NCBI GenBank assembly: GCA_903863905.1
Contig: CAIPDT010000097.1
Span: 1 to 52,379, forward strand
Source: an uncultured Methylococcaceae bacterium
GTDB lineage: Bacteria > Pseudomonadota > Gammaproteobacteria > Methylococcales > Methylomonadaceae
Direction of reading: 5' to 3'
DNA: 52,379 nt
The position numbers and the translations under genes are program-made. This document shows, one piece after another, positions 18,446-26,814 of this stretch. The notes beneath the pieces are model-generated. The model did no database searches. It worked only from the letters and a program-made list of their open reading frames with translations, and was not told the origin of the DNA. Each line of letters starts with the position of its first letter. Position 1 is the first letter of the stretch.

Positions 18446-19753
18446 GTGACACCTTTATTTCCTATCCCCAAGAATCATCCTGAACGATTTATTTTACATA
18501 ATGAAGTTCATGCTAGAGCCCCTTTTATTTTAAATCTGCCGGTTATGGCGAGTCATCTGGCTTTATTACTGACTCATGAAGAAAAACAGCACGAGCGTCA
18601 ACATCTGGTTAGTTTATGCGAACGTTTTGGGGTGACACCTCCTGCAAAAGACGCGGATCACTTTATTGCCAGCTTTAATTCGTTTCAGATTCGTTGGGAA
18701 CAGCACGGTGAATTTAGTACTTATAGTTTTTATGTGCATGATGATACGCCCGCTGAAATTTTTACCGATCCTGCCTTAAAGAAAGTCCCTGTCGATTGGT
18801 TATCACAACTATCAGGGCAGGTCATTGTAGCTGCACATGCTTCCATTACCTCTGCTGAAGCCATTGATTATAATGAAACGACTGATTTATCAGTATTATC
18901 AGCTTATTTTGCCGGTAATCCCGTGATTGGATCTAAAGTCACCGGTGGAGCAGCTTCTGTTTTTACGGATTTTAGAATTCATGTGGATGGTTTTAGTCGG
19001 TTTCTAATTATCAATAATTCATTGCGCTTTGAACAAGCTGGTCGTTTGTTGCAACGTTTGTTTGAGATTGAAGTGTATCGGGTGTTGGCTTTAATGGCGT
19101 TTCCTATTGCTCGAAAACTTTATCCCGCCCTCAATAAATCAGATCGACAGTTGTATACCATTACTAATGCAATGACGATGCAAGATAAAAATGATGCGGT
19201 TTTATTAGATGAGTTAACCACTTTAGCTGCAGAAGTTGAAAATTATATTTCTAGCAATCAATTTCGTTTTACGGCGGCAAGTGCGTATTATCAATTAGTT
19301 GAGCAACGCGTGAATGATCTTCGAGAAGTGAGAATTCAAGGGATTCAAACGCTGGGGGAGTTTATGAAAAGGCGCTTAGAACCCGCGGTTAATACCTGTC
19401 AATCTATCTCACATCGTTTTACGCTTCTGTCTGAAAGAGTGAGTAATGCAAGTCAATTATTGCGAACACGGGTTGATATTATTATTGAGCGCCAAAATCA
19501 AGGCTTGCTCACCTCTATGGATTTGAGGGCTAAAATGCAATTACGTATGCAACAGATGGTTGAAAGTATTTCAATAGTCGCCATAACCTATTACGCGGCA
19601 AGTTTGGTGGGTAAAATTTCAGAGTCTTTGCACGCCTTGGGTTGGAAAGTAAATCCTGAGTTAGTTGAAGGGGTTTCAATTCCCTTTATATTAATTATTA
19701 TTGCAATAAGCACGAGGCGTATTCATAAAATTATTGCCAATACGACTGAATAA
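18446..19753 (+). CDS. DUF3422 family inner-membrane protein
   Basis: The 435-residue protein belongs to the DUF3422 family: an N-terminal HPERFILHNEVHARAPF block, a central 'YFAG...VTGG.A.VFTDFRIH.DGFSRFLI' region, long helical segments and two C-terminal transmembrane helices (about 375-395 and 408-427). Function is unknown; the arrangement suggests a cytoplasmic domain anchored at its C-terminus. The start is GTG at 18446, with the weak AGAGAGA stretch upstream as a possible ribosome-binding site. It is divergent from yjdM, so both promoters should lie in 18242-18445. Confidence 0.85.
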   Translation: MTPLFPIPKNHPERFILHNEVHARAPFILNLPVMASHLALLLTHEEKQHERQHLVSLCERFGVTPPAKDADHFIASFNSFQIRWEQHGEFSTYSFYVHDDTPAEIFTDPALKKVPVDWLSQLSGQVIVAAHASITSAEAIDYNETTDLSVLSAYFAGNPVIGSKVTGGAASVFTDFRIHVDGFSRFLIINNSLRFEQAGRLLQRLFEIEVYRVLALMAFPIARKLYPALNKSDRQLYTITNAMTMQDKNDAVLLDELTTLAAEVENYISSNQFRFTAASAYYQLVEQRVNDLREVRIQGIQTLGEFMKRRLEPAVNTCQSISHRFTLLSERVSNASQLLRTRVDIIIERQNQGLLTSMDLRAKMQLRMQQMVESISIVAITYYAASLVGKISESLHALGWKVNPELVEGVSIPFILIIIAISTRRIHKIIANTTE

Positions 19754-19820
19754 AAAAATGAGCCTAATAATGATTAGGTGTTACTTAACGAATACATTAA
19801 TAAAGATAACGATATATTAG

Positions 19821-20165
19821 ATGAATAGCGACAGTCAAAAGATAGAAATTGCCAAACGGTTTGAACAACTTCATAAGACCCCTTTTTCGGTTTGGACGTC
19901 CGAAGAAGAGCATACTTCTGAAGAAGAGCATTACTTATCAGTCTATGAAAACTTGCTGATGGGCGTTTTCGGCGATTGTTATGGCTTGAATGCTGAATAT
20001 GATGAAAAGGGTGATTTAATCAATGAAGCAACCGAGTTTGAATTAGTCGTTGATCGTTTTGAATCAACTGATGATGATAGTGAATTGTTCCATTTTGAAA
20101 TCACGAGTGAGCCATCGGGTATTGGTAAGTTTATTGAAGAACATGGACGGCACGGGGACTGGTAG
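19821..20165 (+). CDS. Acidic hypothetical protein
   Basis: The 114-residue, strongly acidic protein is unrecognised. It has no signal peptide or membrane segment, so it is probably cytosolic. It contains a six-residue tandem duplication SEEEHT-SEEEHY (residues 27-38), encoded by an 18-bp direct repeat (19899-19916 and 19917-19934). No Shine-Dalgarno sequence is clear before the ATG. It could be a small antitoxin-like or regulatory acidic protein, but nothing in the sequence shows that. It lies between the DUF3422 gene and the cupin on the same strand. Confidence 0.6.
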   Translation: MNSDSQKIEIAKRFEQLHKTPFSVWTSEEEHTSEEEHYLSVYENLLMGVFGDCYGLNAEYDEKGDLINEATEFELVVDRFESTDDDSELFHFEITSEPSGIGKFIEEHGRHGDW

Positions 20166-20243
20166 TCGTCAGGCCTGAAATAGCATTATAGCGGTGCTTG
20201 ATGCTACAATTACCGTTCAAACTATTAAATTTATAGGAATATT

Positions 20244-20534
20244 ATGAGCAAAATTACTATCGAGCACAGCCCAAGTGAAGAACGTTTAAAAGAGTTGGGC
20301 GTCGCTAATTGGGAAATATGGGAAAAAGAAATCTCTACGTTTCCAATAGATTTTGATGAAACAGAGTGTGCTTATGTGCTTGAGGGTGAAATTCTTGTAA
20401 CACCTGCAGGTGGTGAACCTGTTCGTATTTTACCCGGTGATTTAGTTTCGTTTCATGCGGGCTTAGACAGCCAGTGGGAAGTGGTAAAGCCGTTACGTAA
20501 ACACTACAGTTACGATTTTCCAAACGGAATCTAA
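20244..20534 (+). CDS. Cupin-fold protein (Cupin_3/DUF861)
   Basis: The 96-residue single-domain cupin shows the DUF861 pattern: WEIWEKEISTFPIDF, ECAYVLEGEILVTP, then RILPGDLVSFHAGLDSQWEV. Metal ligands are only partly kept (Glu/Cys around residue 38, His near 73), so a non-enzymatic small-molecule-binding role is possible. A GGAATATT ribosome-binding site precedes the ATG. The gene is closed by the bidirectional terminator at 20546-20596. Confidence 0.8.
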   Translation: MSKITIEHSPSEERLKELGVANWEIWEKEISTFPIDFDETECAYVLEGEILVTPAGGEPVRILPGDLVSFHAGLDSQWEVVKPLRKHYSYDFPNGI

Positions 20535-20545
20535 GCTTTAATCAT

Positions 20546-20596
20546 AAAAAAACCTGGCCGTGTTTTATGAAATCATAAACACAGTCAGGTTTTTTT
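20546..20596. terminator. Bidirectional intrinsic terminator between cupin and mlaA
   Basis: An A7 run, then an imperfect stem of about 18 bp (AACCTG...TTATGA pairing with TCATAA...CAGGTT), then a T7 run. A-run on one side and T-run on the other make it work for both the cupin gene (plus) and mlaA (minus), whose stops are 12 and 17 bases away. Confidence 0.9.
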
Positions 20597-20612
20597 AGGC
20601 CCCAAAGAAAGT

Positions 20613-21497
20613 TTATTTCTTTGGTTCAGATAACTTTAAAGTTCTATGGGGTTTTTGCGTGTTAGAAGGTGCAACAGAAGGGGTTCCGTGCCCTTTAGAA
20701 CTAGGGTTTTGATTAGTCGCTGGTTTTCCTGATGTGTTGCTATCGTCTTCTATATCAGGATCACTTTCATCCGTCGCTTTACCATCATTAATGAGATACT
20801 CTCTGTTTTGTTTATAAGAGTTCATAATAAAATCGTAACGATCAACCGAGCCCTCATTAATGATTTTTTCAGTTGTCATTAATTCATCACGATGATCTGT
20901 GATATCTAATAATCTCGCCCCTGAAGTGGCGGCATTAGCGGCTGCGCCACCAAAAACAGAGACATAGGTTAGCGGATTTAATAAAGCGTCCCCGACTAAG
21001 CCAACGGTATCTCTAGGTGAGCTAGGTCCAAATACCGGTAATACTAAATAGTTTCCTGAAGGAACGCCCCAATATCCCAATGTTTGTCCAAAATCTTCCT
21101 TATGTTTAGGTAAATTGATTCGGTTCGCGATATCGACAAAGCCACCTACACCGGCGGTCGTATTAATTAAGAAACGACCTGCATCTTGCCCCCCTTGTGA
21201 TAATTTTAACTGCATTATATCGTTGGCAGTGACGCCAATATCATTAATGTTGCTGAAGAAATTAGAAATTCCCTGATTAACCAGATCCGGTGTAACCCAA
21301 TGATAACCCTTTGCTAAGGGTTTGATAATTGCCTTATCTAAATTATCATTGAATGTTTGAGTGCCGTGATTCCATCCAGTCCAGGGATCATTAACATTAG
21401 CAGTGGGTTTAGGTGTTGAAGCGCAACCGACCAGCATCATAGATAATACCAGGCTACTTAATAACGGTTTATGAAAGAGAGGGCTTTGCATGGTCAT
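20613..21497 (-). CDS. mlaA: MlaA (VacJ) family outer-membrane lipoprotein
   Basis: The 294-residue lipoprotein has a type II signal peptide with LVGC (Cys about 25). The body matches MlaA: DPWTGWNHGTQTFNDNLD, KPLAKGYHWVTPD, GGFVDIANRINLPKHKEDFGQTLGYWGVPSGNYLVLPVFGPS and NPLTYVS. MlaA forms the outer-membrane channel of the Mla system that removes misplaced phospholipids from the outer leaflet and passes them to MlaC and MlaFEDB. The roughly 70-residue C-terminal tail (Ser/Thr/Pro/Asn-rich) is disordered and longer than in E. coli. No other mla gene is in the window. A start at the second Met (21491) is equally possible. Confidence 0.92.
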   Translation of the reverse strand: MTMQSPLFHKPLLSSLVLSMMLVGCASTPKPTANVNDPWTGWNHGTQTFNDNLDKAIIKPLAKGYHWVTPDLVNQGISNFFSNINDIGVTANDIMQLKLSQGGQDAGRFLINTTAGVGGFVDIANRINLPKHKEDFGQTLGYWGVPSGNYLVLPVFGPSSPRDTVGLVGDALLNPLTYVSVFGGAAANAATSGARLLDITDHRDELMTTEKIINEGSVDRYDFIMNSYKQNREYLINDGKATDESDPDIEDDSNTSGKPATNQNPSSKGHGTPSVAPSNTQKPHRTLKLSEPKK

Positions 21498-21647
21498 AAT
21501 TAATTTTATCCTGGATTATATGTTGGTATTTTTTATTATTAAAAGTCGAATAGACCTATTATATCTGGGGCTCTATCTGGCTATTATCAGATGTTTTATA
21601 CGCATTTTCAAGGAAATATCAGTAAAACATCAGTGTTCTTCACAAAT

Positions 21648-22793
21648 TTATCGGCTTGAGTGGTGATACCGAGTTTTACTGTTATTAGGTTTATTGGTGA
21701 TTTTTTTAGTGACCACAAGGGATTTAGGTTGACTCTTATGAGGGAGGCCTGTTTTAGCCGCGGTTATGTTTTTATGCTGAACTTTGTGTTGACCCAAATT
21801 AGAGGCATGTTGATGTGATTGAAATTCATGATGGAGCGCTCTATGGTTTGTAACGATAGGGTGATGATAACTATGCGTATTCTGGTTGTCATGTGAGACT
21901 AGGGTTGTAGGTGCTAAATTACCACAGCCTAATTGATAAGGCGGCGTGCCTGCGCCATTATTTGACATTGAAGTAATGTTTAAACCGGTAGGGGGATACT
22001 TATTAGCAAAACCATTATTCATCATAGAAATCATTAACTGATAGCGTTCGGCACTGGTCATTCCACCCAATACGACACCGATCAAATGATTAGCATTTTG
22101 TGTGGCTGAGGAAATTAAATTATAACCAGAACCACAGGTAAAGCCGGTTTTCATGCCTTCTGCACCCGGATAGCTGGCGGTAAATTTATTAATGCCACGC
22201 AGCTCCCTACCTTTAAACATAAAGCTATGGGAAGCAAAATAAGGGTAATAATTGGGGTAGTTACGCTGGGTTTTCCATGCCAGAATTGCCATGTCTCGGG
22301 CTGTGGTAACTTGCCATTGATGCGGGAGTCCGGTCGCATTCATAAAATGGGTGTCATACATACCTAAAGAATGAGCCATTGCGGTCATTTTAACCGCAAA
22401 GTTTTCTTCTGTACCACCAATGTGTTCCGCTAAAACCACCGCTGCATCATTAGCTGAGCGGGTAATTAGAGCAAGAATGGCATCTTCGACTGATAATGTT
22501 TCACCTTTTCTTAATCCTAGTTTACTATTAGGTTGTCTTGAGGCATGTAGTGAAGCGACTAAGGGATTATGCAGTTGAATTTGACCTGATCTTAAGGCAT
22601 CAAAGGTCATATATAAAGTCATTAACTTGGTCAGAGAAGCTGGAAACCATGAATGTGTTGCATTGGTTTCATGTATTACGTTACCGTTTTCTGTATTAAT
22701 AATGATTTCTGCATGTTGGCCATAACTTAATTCTGATATCAGTAGCAATCCAACTGATATTAAAATTAAGAGTTTATTCTTCACAATATTCAT
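21648..22793 (-). CDS. D-alanyl-D-alanine carboxypeptidase, S11 family
   Basis: The 381-residue periplasmic penicillin-binding protein has a signal peptide (about 1-25), then the three active-site motifs in order: S53-L-T-K56, S113-A-N115 and K215-T-G217. It trims the terminal D-Ala of peptidoglycan pentapeptides. The domain that follows is not the PBP5 C-terminal beta domain or an amphipathic membrane anchor; after about residue 275 it becomes a low-complexity His/Asn/Ser/Lys tail. It is therefore a low-molecular-mass DacA/DacF-like enzyme with an unusual tail. mlaA lies downstream on the same strand after a 150-base gap. Confidence 0.9.
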   Translation of the reverse strand: MNIVKNKLLILISVGLLLISELSYGQHAEIIINTENGNVIHETNATHSWFPASLTKLMTLYMTFDALRSGQIQLHNPLVASLHASRQPNSKLGLRKGETLSVEDAILALITRSANDAAVVLAEHIGGTEENFAVKMTAMAHSLGMYDTHFMNATGLPHQWQVTTARDMAILAWKTQRNYPNYYPYFASHSFMFKGRELRGINKFTASYPGAEGMKTGFTCGSGYNLISSATQNANHLIGVVLGGMTSAERYQLMISMMNNGFANKYPPTGLNITSMSNNGAGTPPYQLGCGNLAPTTLVSHDNQNTHSYHHPIVTNHRALHHEFQSHQHASNLGQHKVQHKNITAAKTGLPHKSQPKSLVVTKKITNKPNNSKTRYHHSSR

Positions 22794-22946
22794 TTATAAG
22801 AGTGCAGGTAGATGAGGTGGTTTTTGTTTAGCTGCTTATTTTATCAAGTAGCAGAAGAACGATAAATCTGTATTTAAACAGAGACGAGTTAATGCGTGTT
22901 AAATAATCTCTGTTCAAATAGGTGAGGGCAATAGGTTATCTCGTGA

Positions 22947-23942
22947 TTAATGCGCAATGTTTAATTTTTTGAGACAATCATAAGGCGCTGTCCCTTGACA
23001 TAAGCCCCAGTAACCACCAAATGGACCTTCTTCAGCGGGTTTCCAGTTTTCTGAGAAAGCCTCAAAGACAATACCTGACCATTTCTTTTTAGCTAATTGC
23101 TTAAAAGTAGCTTCAATGACCATTTTTTGGTTTGTCTTGCTTGCAATGCCACAATGATCGCCGGTTTTAAGATTAGTGGTTGTAGTGCCTTCTGGACCAC
23201 TAGGCCAACCGAATTCTGTCATCACAATTTCTTTATTAGGGTAAGTATGGTGTAATTCTTCAAGGCGCGCTATATGGAAATCAGCCGCTTTTTCTGCAGG
23301 TACACAACTATGAATAGTCGAGTATTCATTCTCCCACCAAGGGAATATATTGGTGCCAATCCAGTCTACTTTGCTGGCAAAACTCGTTTGTTGACAAACT
23401 AAAGCCCGATTACACCATTCCCACCAAGTATCAATAGTCGTTATAGGTTGTTTAACCCCCGCCTCATGAAGTTTATCAATACAGCGTGTGATTTCAGCGT
23501 CGAAGGCATTGCCATTTCGGGTTCTGACTTCTGAGCCACAGCTTAATTTAATGATGGTTTTAGGGTAGGCTTTAGCGACTTCAATACCTTTTTCGATAGA
23601 TTGTGAATTGATGGCAATATCATTGTCCAGCCACAGTATGGCAATCACTTTAATGTTTCTTGCTTCAGCGACTTTAAAAATAGTATCTAGGCCATTTAAA
23701 ACACCATAGGTCATGATGCATCGAAAAGGGGTATCTTTGATTAGTTTGTCAAGTAATTGACCAATTAATTCTTCTGAAGGGTGTGCGCCAAAGTTTGGAT
23801 TAAGCGTACCCACGTAGGTACTAAATGCAGCACACTGCAAAGCTTGTTTGGGGGTTACTTTAGTCTGTTTTGATGCATTGGCATTTTGTCCTATGCCTAA
23901 TAGTACTAAAAAAAACAAAGGTAATAATAACAACTGCTTCAT
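22947..23942 (-). CDS. Secreted GH17-like (beta-1,3-glucanase-type) protein
   Basis: The 331-residue exported protein has a signal peptide (cleavage predicted near ANA/SK, residue 23) and one (beta/alpha)8 domain resembling glycoside hydrolase family 17. The nucleophile motif is TEFGWPS (Glu243). The expected acid/base Glu138 lies in SCGSEV, where family members normally have Asn before Glu. About ten cysteines suggest disulfides in the periplasm. The ATG at 23942 is preferred over one at 23978 because GAGGA lies 6-10 bases upstream and the signal peptide then begins directly. Possible substrates are beta-1,3- or osmoregulated periplasmic glucans; this is inference. Confidence 0.75.
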   Translation of the reverse strand: MKQLLLLPLFFLVLLGIGQNANASKQTKVTPKQALQCAAFSTYVGTLNPNFGAHPSEELIGQLLDKLIKDTPFRCIMTYGVLNGLDTIFKVAEARNIKVIAILWLDNDIAINSQSIEKGIEVAKAYPKTIIKLSCGSEVRTRNGNAFDAEITRCIDKLHEAGVKQPITTIDTWWEWCNRALVCQQTSFASKVDWIGTNIFPWWENEYSTIHSCVPAEKAADFHIARLEELHHTYPNKEIVMTEFGWPSGPEGTTTTNLKTGDHCGIASKTNQKMVIEATFKQLAKKKWSGIVFEAFSENWKPAEEGPFGGYWGLCQGTAPYDCLKKLNIAH

Positions 23943-24056
23943 GAAATCCTCATCAAATAAACCACTAATATTCAGCATAAATTAACTGTAGATTTATATG
24001 ATAGGCGATTTATATAAATTGGTGTGATTAATTATTAAATTTAATAGGCAATGGAA

Positions 24057-24085
24057 AAGTTGGATTAAGTAAATTAATCCAACTT
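24057..24085 (-). terminator. Intrinsic terminator of the truncated haemoglobin gene
   Basis: AAGTTGGATTAA (24057-24068) and TTAATCCAACTT (24074-24085) form a perfect 12-bp stem with a 5-base loop, 28 bases beyond the globin stop. Read on the minus strand the stem is followed by a short T-run. Confidence 0.75.
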
Positions 24086-24113
24086 GAATAATGTATAAGC
24101 GTTTAAATATTGA

Positions 24114-24509
24114 TTATTTACCTAATACATCTGTGCGTGTACTTTCTGCTAAAGCGGTCACTTCTGTAATCAGCGCTTCAGGTACATTTAATTCCTTTAA
24201 AGTCGCTGTTAAGTGTTCCATAACAGCATCAAAATGATCATTGCCTAGACCCATTTTAACCAAGCCAGCGTGTGCGCTTCGTAAATCAGCACCGGTATAA
24301 TTATTAGGTCCACCAAAGGCTAAAGTAAAAAATGCTTTTTGTTTGACGGCTTGTCTTTCCATGTCAACACCGTCAAAGAAACGATTGATTCGATAATCAG
24401 TAATGACTTTATTATAAAAAACATCAACCGCTGCGTCAACTGCCGCAGCTCCGCCAATTCTTTCATACAGAGTTGATGTTTTCTCTGGAGTTGTTTCTGT
24501 TTCGCTCAT
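24114..24509 (-). CDS. glbN: Group 1 truncated haemoglobin
   Basis: The 131-residue group 1 (TrHbN) globin has the short 2-on-2 fold. Landmarks: LYERIGG at the N-terminus, FYNKV with the B10-type Tyr32, FFDGVDM at the CD corner, FGGPNNYTG and the proximal His80 in SAHAGLV. The C-terminal helix has HFDAVMEHLTATLKELNVP. Such proteins bind O2 or NO and often detoxify NO. The roughly 12-residue acidic N-terminal extension is not conserved. It is a single gene, transcribed divergently from htpX, with its own terminator. Confidence 0.93.
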   Translation of the reverse strand: MSETETTPEKTSTLYERIGGAAAVDAAVDVFYNKVITDYRINRFFDGVDMERQAVKQKAFFTLAFGGPNNYTGADLRSAHAGLVKMGLGNDHFDAVMEHLTATLKELNVPEALITEVTALAESTRTDVLGK

Positions 24510-24819
24510 TTTAGTTCCTGGTATTATTTTAATTATAATATAACTACTATTAAGCTTTTTATGCTCATTGGAAAGTTTATAGCAAGCTAATTAGTTATAC
24601 AACTTTATTACTTTGTTATGACAGTAAAATCACTTTATTAATGTTGATCATGATTATTTACTGCCTATAATTCATAGAGATAATTTAAGTCGTCCGATGT
24701 TATAAATTTTTTTGTTGCCGACAAATGTTATGTTTTGAGTTATATTTAGTCCACGATGGCTTGGAATATATTATTTCATCTCCATATTTGTGCAATATTT
24801 AATTGTTGAGGTAATGACT
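24510..24819. other. Divergent promoter region, glbN and htpX
   Basis: AT-rich spacer between two divergent genes. It holds the sigma70-like pair listed at 24644-24671 and the ribosome-binding site GAGG eight bases before the htpX ATG. No heat-shock sigma32 consensus could be picked out by eye. No gene was found. Confidence 0.5.
24644..24671 (+). promoter_or_regulatory. Candidate sigma70 promoter for htpX
   Basis: TTGATC (24644-24649), 16-base spacer, TATAAT (24666-24671). The -10 is perfect and the -35 matches 4 of 6. The leader to the htpX ATG would be about 140 bases. Confidence 0.4.
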
Positions 24820-25695
24820 ATGATGCGAATATTTCTTTTTTTAGCGACCAACATTGCCATAATGGTCGTGGTCAGTATTGTTTTTAGTGTATTTGGTTTA
24901 GGCAATACTTTAGACGCTCGTGGCATCGATTTAAATTTAAATGCCTTGTTAGTGATGTCAGCTGTTATCGGCATGTCGGGTTCAATTGTCTCTTTAGCCA
25001 TGTCAAAATGGTCTGCGAAACGGGCAATGGGGGTTCAAGTGATTGAGCGACCTCAAAATCAAACTGAGCAATGGTTAGTGGCGGTCGTTGAAAGACAAGC
25101 TCGTCTAGCGGGTATAGGGATGCCAGAAGTCGGTATCTTTTATGCGTCAGAGGCCAATGCTTTTGCCACGGGTATGAATAAAAATAGTGCCTTAGTTGCA
25201 GTCAGTACAGGATTACTTAATGCGATGAGTGAGGATGAAGTTGAAGCGGTGATTGGTCACGAAATCACACATGTTGCTAATGGTGACATGGTAACCATGG
25301 CTTTAATGCAAGGGGTTGTTAATACGTTTGTGTTCTTTTTCGCGACACTGATTGGTCATTTTGTAGATCGGGTGGTTTTTAAAACAGAGCGTGGCAATGG
25401 CCCCGCTTATTACATTACTCAATTGATCGCGCAGATCGCGCTAGGCTTTTTAGCATCTATGTTAGTCATGTGGTTTTCTCGTTATAGAGAATTTAGAGCG
25501 GATGCGGGTGGCGCTCATTTAGCCGGTAAACAAAAAATGATTGCCGCTTTACGAGCCTTACAAAGAACGCATGAAGCTCCAGAGTTACCGGGTCAATTAG
25601 CCGCTTTTGGTATTAATGGCGGAGGGGTAAGTCGTTTGTTTATGAGTCATCCTCCTTTAGAAGAGCGGATTGCTGCGTTACAAAATAGTCGTTAA
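24820..25695 (+). CDS. htpX: Membrane zinc metalloprotease HtpX
   Basis: The 291-residue M48B protease has two N-terminal transmembrane helices, the zinc motif H147-E-I-T-H151 and third ligand Glu224 in YREFRADAGG, then two further hydrophobic segments between them. HtpX degrades misfolded inner-membrane proteins together with FtsH. Length equals E. coli HtpX within a few residues. The ATG at 24820 fits the family start (MMRIxLF) and has GAGG at the right distance; GTG 24790 and ATG 24814 are less likely. The next gene begins 36 bases downstream. Confidence 0.95.
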   Translation: MMRIFLFLATNIAIMVVVSIVFSVFGLGNTLDARGIDLNLNALLVMSAVIGMSGSIVSLAMSKWSAKRAMGVQVIERPQNQTEQWLVAVVERQARLAGIGMPEVGIFYASEANAFATGMNKNSALVAVSTGLLNAMSEDEVEAVIGHEITHVANGDMVTMALMQGVVNTFVFFFATLIGHFVDRVVFKTERGNGPAYYITQLIAQIALGFLASMLVMWFSRYREFRADAGGAHLAGKQKMIAALRALQRTHEAPELPGQLAAFGINGGGVSRLFMSHPPLEERIAALQNSR

Positions 25696-25731
25696 GGTAT
25701 AATTTGCCAACCCTATCCTTAAAGGAATACC

Positions 25732-26109
25732 ATGAATAAGTTTTTATTGATCTTGTTTTTATTATCTGCGGGCTCTGTTTTTGCCGAAGAGAGTAAAAAT
25801 GAATGGCAAAACACCACACTTTCTGATGCTACCATTGAAAAAATTCAAGCGTCAAAGTTGACTTATAAAAAATGTGTCAGTGATGAAATGCAAAAGTCGC
25901 CTTATCTTACTCAAGATATGCGCAACGCCACTGATGCCATTATGAAACTGTGTGAACCTAGTTTAACAAAAATGCGAGATGTTTATACCGAAGCAAGTGT
26001 GCCTGGTGTGATTGCGGATCGTCATTTAAAGCAACTTCGGTATCAAGTAACACGAGAAGTTTTACAAGGGCTGATGTTCTCAGCTGCGAGCCGCAATGCT
26101 GGCAAATAA
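25732..26109 (+). CDS. Small secreted hypothetical protein
   Basis: The 125-residue product has a clear Sec signal peptide (MNKFLLILFLLSAGSVFA, cleavage after about residue 18), then a polar, helical-looking domain with two cysteines (48 and 74) that could form a disulfide. Family not recognised; a periplasmic location is predicted. AAAGGAA precedes the ATG. It sits between htpX and the DUF2760/Hsp70 pair on the same strand with short gaps (36 and 27 bases), so it may belong to one transcript concerned with protein quality control; that is inference. Confidence 0.75.
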   Translation: MNKFLLILFLLSAGSVFAEESKNEWQNTTLSDATIEKIQASKLTYKKCVSDEMQKSPYLTQDMRNATDAIMKLCEPSLTKMRDVYTEASVPGVIADRHLKQLRYQVTREVLQGLMFSAASRNAGK

Positions 26110-26136
26110 AATAATAATAACAACCTGAGGTTTTTA

Positions 26137-26814
26137 ATGAATACGATTTACTCAATTGATTTGTCCCTGCACCCCACTACCTTTGATTTATGGCATGTTT
26201 GTTTGGCAGGTACAGTCTTAGTATTGGCGCTCACTTTAATTATACTGCTTTTAGCCATGGTTGTTAGGATGGCACGTTGTAAACGAAAATCAGTTGAGAC
26301 GGTGACGCCTTTATTGACATCCGCCGTAGCACCTGAGCCGGTGATAAAAATTGTTGAGAAAATTGTTGAGAAAATTGTTGAAGTTGAAAAAATAGTACAA
26401 GCGCCGATACCTGAACCGGTCATTTTAAAAGAATCTACACCGGATGCGGCGTTACAATTATTAGGCTTATTACAAAAAGAAGCCCGTTTTATTGATTTTA
26501 TCAAAGAAGATATTACCTCTTTTAGTGATGAGGATATCGGTGTCGCGGCGCGTGTTGTTCATGAAGGCTGTAATAAAGCCATTAATGAGCATTTCACCTT
26601 AACACCCGTGCGTACAGAACAGGAAGGTAGCAAAGTTACCTTACCATCTGGCTTTGATGCTTCTTTAGTGCGGTTAATAGGTAATATAGTCGGTTCGGCG
26701 CCTTTTACCGGTATCTTAGTCCATAAAGGATGGCAAATCACTGATATTAGATTGGCTAAATTAACGCAAGGACATAATGCTAAAATTTTGGCTTCTGCAG
26801 AGGTTGAGTTATGA
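26137..26814 (+). CDS. DUF2760 membrane-anchored Hsp70 partner
   Basis: The 225-residue protein has one transmembrane helix (about 22-44), a linker with the reiterated IVEKIVEKIVEVEKIV, which is probably a short coiled coil, and a C-terminal DUF2760 domain (LQLLGLLQKEARFIDFIKED, FTGILVHKGWQI, KILASAEVEL). DUF2760 genes are typically found directly before an atypical Hsp70; here the two overlap by four bases (ATGA, 26811-26814). I infer that the protein recruits or regulates this chaperone at the inner membrane. GAGG precedes the ATG. Confidence 0.85.
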   Translation: MNTIYSIDLSLHPTTFDLWHVCLAGTVLVLALTLIILLLAMVVRMARCKRKSVETVTPLLTSAVAPEPVIKIVEKIVEKIVEVEKIVQAPIPEPVILKESTPDAALQLLGLLQKEARFIDFIKEDITSFSDEDIGVAARVVHEGCNKAINEHFTLTPVRTEQEGSKVTLPSGFDASLVRLIGNIVGSAPFTGILVHKGWQITDIRLAKLTQGHNAKILASAEVEL

